Assembly: GCF_006439055.1 (NCBI RefSeq)
Contig: NZ_RCZC01000004.1
Span: 128,241-192,240, forward strand
DNA: 64,000 nucleotides
Origin: Sphingomonas glacialis
Lineage (GTDB): Bacteria; Pseudomonadota; Alphaproteobacteria; Sphingomonadales; Sphingomonadaceae
Direction of reading: 5' to 3'
How positions within the stretch are numbered: the stretch's first letter is position 1; each line of letters begins with the position of its first letter. The notes beneath the pieces are model-generated. The model saw only the letters and a program-made list of their open reading frames with translations. It made no database searches and was not told the DNA's origin. The position numbers and the translations under genes are program-made. Shown piece after piece: positions 62,811-64,000 of the stretch.

Positions 62811-62998
62811 CCGCTGTACCCGCTCGCTGTACCAGGCGGAGGTGGAAACCAACGTAAACACTGGATTTCTGCGGATTGGAGCGAAACTGGTGACCCCTAC
62901 GGGAGGGGAGAGACCTACCGGAAACCCGCTGAAATCTGCGGTTTTCGATAAAGCGGTTACTCCTCCGCTGTACCTGTCCGCTGACCAGCCGCTGTACC
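62811..62998. repeat. Four CCGCTGTACC repeats flanking the attachment core
   Basis: Copies at 62811-62820, 62824-62833 (first base T), 62965-62974 and 62989-62998: two on each side of the att-like core at 62888. The paired arrangement with 13- and 24-bp periods resembles arm-type integrase binding sites. Alternatively it is a degenerate short tandem unit. Confidence 0.5.
62888..62904 (-). other. Probable attachment core derived from a tRNA 3' end
   Basis: The plus strand reads TGGTGACCCCTACGGGA. Its complement TCCCGTAGGGGTCACCA has the form of a tRNA 3' end: T-stem CCCGT, acceptor strand AGGGGTC, discriminator A and an encoded CCA. The rest of a tRNA is absent, as expected for one att half-site. 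It lies 86 bp upstream of the integrase start. Confidence 0.5.
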
Positions 62999-63225
62999 TG
63001 CCGCCCGCCACCGGCCGATCCGGTGACGCGATTTAAGGATAGCGGTGCTGGGGCCTGGCGTCGAGAAATATGAATGTTGGCCGGAGCCTACTTCGGAATG
63101 TGATTGCGCGATTGTTTTGATCAGGGTGGCTTCGCATGAGGTTAGATTGGTGATGGGGTGGACGCCCCCCGACGGCATCAATGTGCCAAAGTGGAGGTGT
63201 TGATCACCACTTGAGGGAGGCGTCC

Positions 63226-64000
63226 GTGTCGGAAGTTACCACAATCGGGTTGGATATCGCCAAGAACGTTTTCCATGCGCACGGCGCCGATAGCACCGGG
63301 CGAACGGTTTTCAGCCGCAAGCTGAGCCGAGGAAAGCTTCTAAATTTCTTCGTATCGCAGCCGCGGTGCATTGTGGCGCTGGAAGCGTGCGGAGGTGCGC
63401 ACCACTGGGCGCGCGAGCTTCAGGCGATGGGGTACGAGGTCCGGGAAGAGCAGCAGGCGGCGGCCCTGGTGTTCCGCACGCGGGATCTGTTGGTGAAGCA
63501 GCGCACCCAACTCGGCAATGCGATCCGCGGGCATCTCGCCGAATATGGTTGGGTGGCGCCTAAGGGGCCGAGTCACCTGGCAATGCTGGCGGACCTGCTC
63601 GACGACAGCGACATGTCGGCAACGTTGCCCGAGGCGGCACGGCCGATGTTTGCGATGATGGTCGATATGCTGGCCGAACTTGGCAAGCGGGTTGCCGCGC
63701 TGGACAAGGAGATCGCCCGCCGTGCACGCGAAGACGAGGTGGCGCGCCGGCTGATGACGATCCCTGGCATCGGTCCGATCACGGCGACGGCGATCGCAGC
63801 GATCGCGCCTCCGGCCGAGACCTTCGCGAAGGGACGTGACTTCGCTGCCTGGCTGGGGCTCGTGCCCAAACAGGCATCGACCGGCGGCAAGCAGAAGCTG
63901 GGCGCTATCTCCCGCATGGGCGAGCGAACGCTCAGGCGGCTGCTGATCATCGGCAGCAGTGCCGTCGTGTTGCAGGCGAGCAGGCGCGGTGCGCCCAAGG
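63226..64000 (+). pseudogene. IS110-family transposase with an internal deletion (3' end beyond the window)
   Basis: GTG start at 63226 with GAGGGAGG upstream; no stop before 64000. The N-terminal DEDD domain begins TTIGLDIAKNVFHAHG with D10 and continues to VALEACGG with E53, but then GYEVR (to residue 73) joins directly to EEQQAAALVFRTRDLL. IS110/IS1111 relatives have about 40 residues there, including the K-x-D-A-x-D-A block with the last two catalytic Asp. The C-terminal transposase_20 domain (MTIPGIGPITATAIAAIAPP, FAAWLGLVPKQ, STGGKQKLGAISRMGERTLRRLLIIGSSAV) is intact in the visible part. The deletion is in frame at about 63445, so the protein is probably made but inactive. It marks the right edge of the window. 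Confidence 0.75.

Larger units (their letters stand above)
62803..63225. other. Attachment region between the integrase and IS110 genes
   Basis: About 420 bp. It holds four copies of a CCGCTGTACC repeat and a 17-bp tRNA-3'-end-like core, both listed separately. Downstream of 63005 I see only the leader of the IS110 element, with TTGATCACC-type short palindromes near 63200. No gene was found. Confidence 0.5.

Noticed and set aside
1..64000. CRISPR arrays, rRNA genes and complete tRNA genes
   Set aside because: I looked for regularly spaced direct repeats and for T-loop GTTCGA-type signatures with acceptor stems; apart from the partial tRNA end at 62888 none was found by eye. A dedicated tRNA and CRISPR search would settle this.

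Overview
The window is high-GC DNA with tightly packed genes, many GTG starts and ATGA stop/start overlaps. The gene families (FecI/FecR with an STN-type TonB-dependent receptor, OprB porin, NodT-type outer-membrane factors, several DHA2 drug exporters, NmrA and SDR enzymes, beta-propeller histidine kinases) suggest an alphaproteobacterium, most likely a sphingomonad. That placement is inferred from gene content; no rRNA or tRNA gene is present to confirm it.

Layout. 0-6 kb: a DHA2 exporter, a DUF1304 membrane protein, a secreted metallo-beta-lactamase-fold protein that has lost its metal ligands, a GH130 glycosidase/phosphorylase and a small hypothetical. 6-13.6 kb: a five-gene minus-strand cluster (NmrA, SDR, periplasmic isomerase-like protein, GST, MBL hydrolase), a LysR regulator, a beta-carbonic anhydrase and a second NmrA protein. 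13.6-19.2 kb: regulatory module 1 (AraC, LuxR-type response regulator, propeller histidine kinase, small 'WIA' protein). 19.2-24.8 kb: a FecA-like receptor broken by a frameshift, divergent from fecI-fecR and a second WIA protein. 24.9-33 kb: a MarR regulator, a membrane protein, tkt-zwf-oxidoreductase, and a DUF302 cluster with a small zinc-ribbon-like protein. 33.1-39.9 kb: a compact histidine kinase, a second isomerase-like protein, a third WIA protein and regulatory module 2 (response regulator, AraC, propeller kinase). 40-47 kb: a decayed IS30 transposase, a complete RND tripartite efflux operon and rpsU. 47-55.4 kb: a second DHA2 exporter, a GAF-GGDEF cyclase, and an EmrA / EmrB-OMF-TetR efflux locus around a palindromic operator. 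55.4-61 kb: DUF2721 plus a sulfite-oxidase-like enzyme, a PLP decarboxylase, and an OprB-aldolase pair. 61-64 kb: an integrase gene with an in-frame amber codon, a probable tRNA-derived attachment site with nearby repeats, and an IS110-family transposase that has lost part of its catalytic domain.

How the genes connect. A 16-bp element, GATAC-N4-GTATAAT, recurs (eight good and two weak copies) in front of otherwise unrelated genes and operons. It embeds a perfect or near-perfect -10 box in a short inverted repeat and suggests one regulon covering stress, detoxification, envelope and efflux functions. The AraC/response regulator/propeller kinase set occurs twice, each time near a member of a small uncharacterised protein family (here 'WIA' after its Trp-Ile-Ala core). 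A third member follows fecI-fecR. This duplicated signalling module with its small partner protein is the best candidate in the window for an undescribed system.
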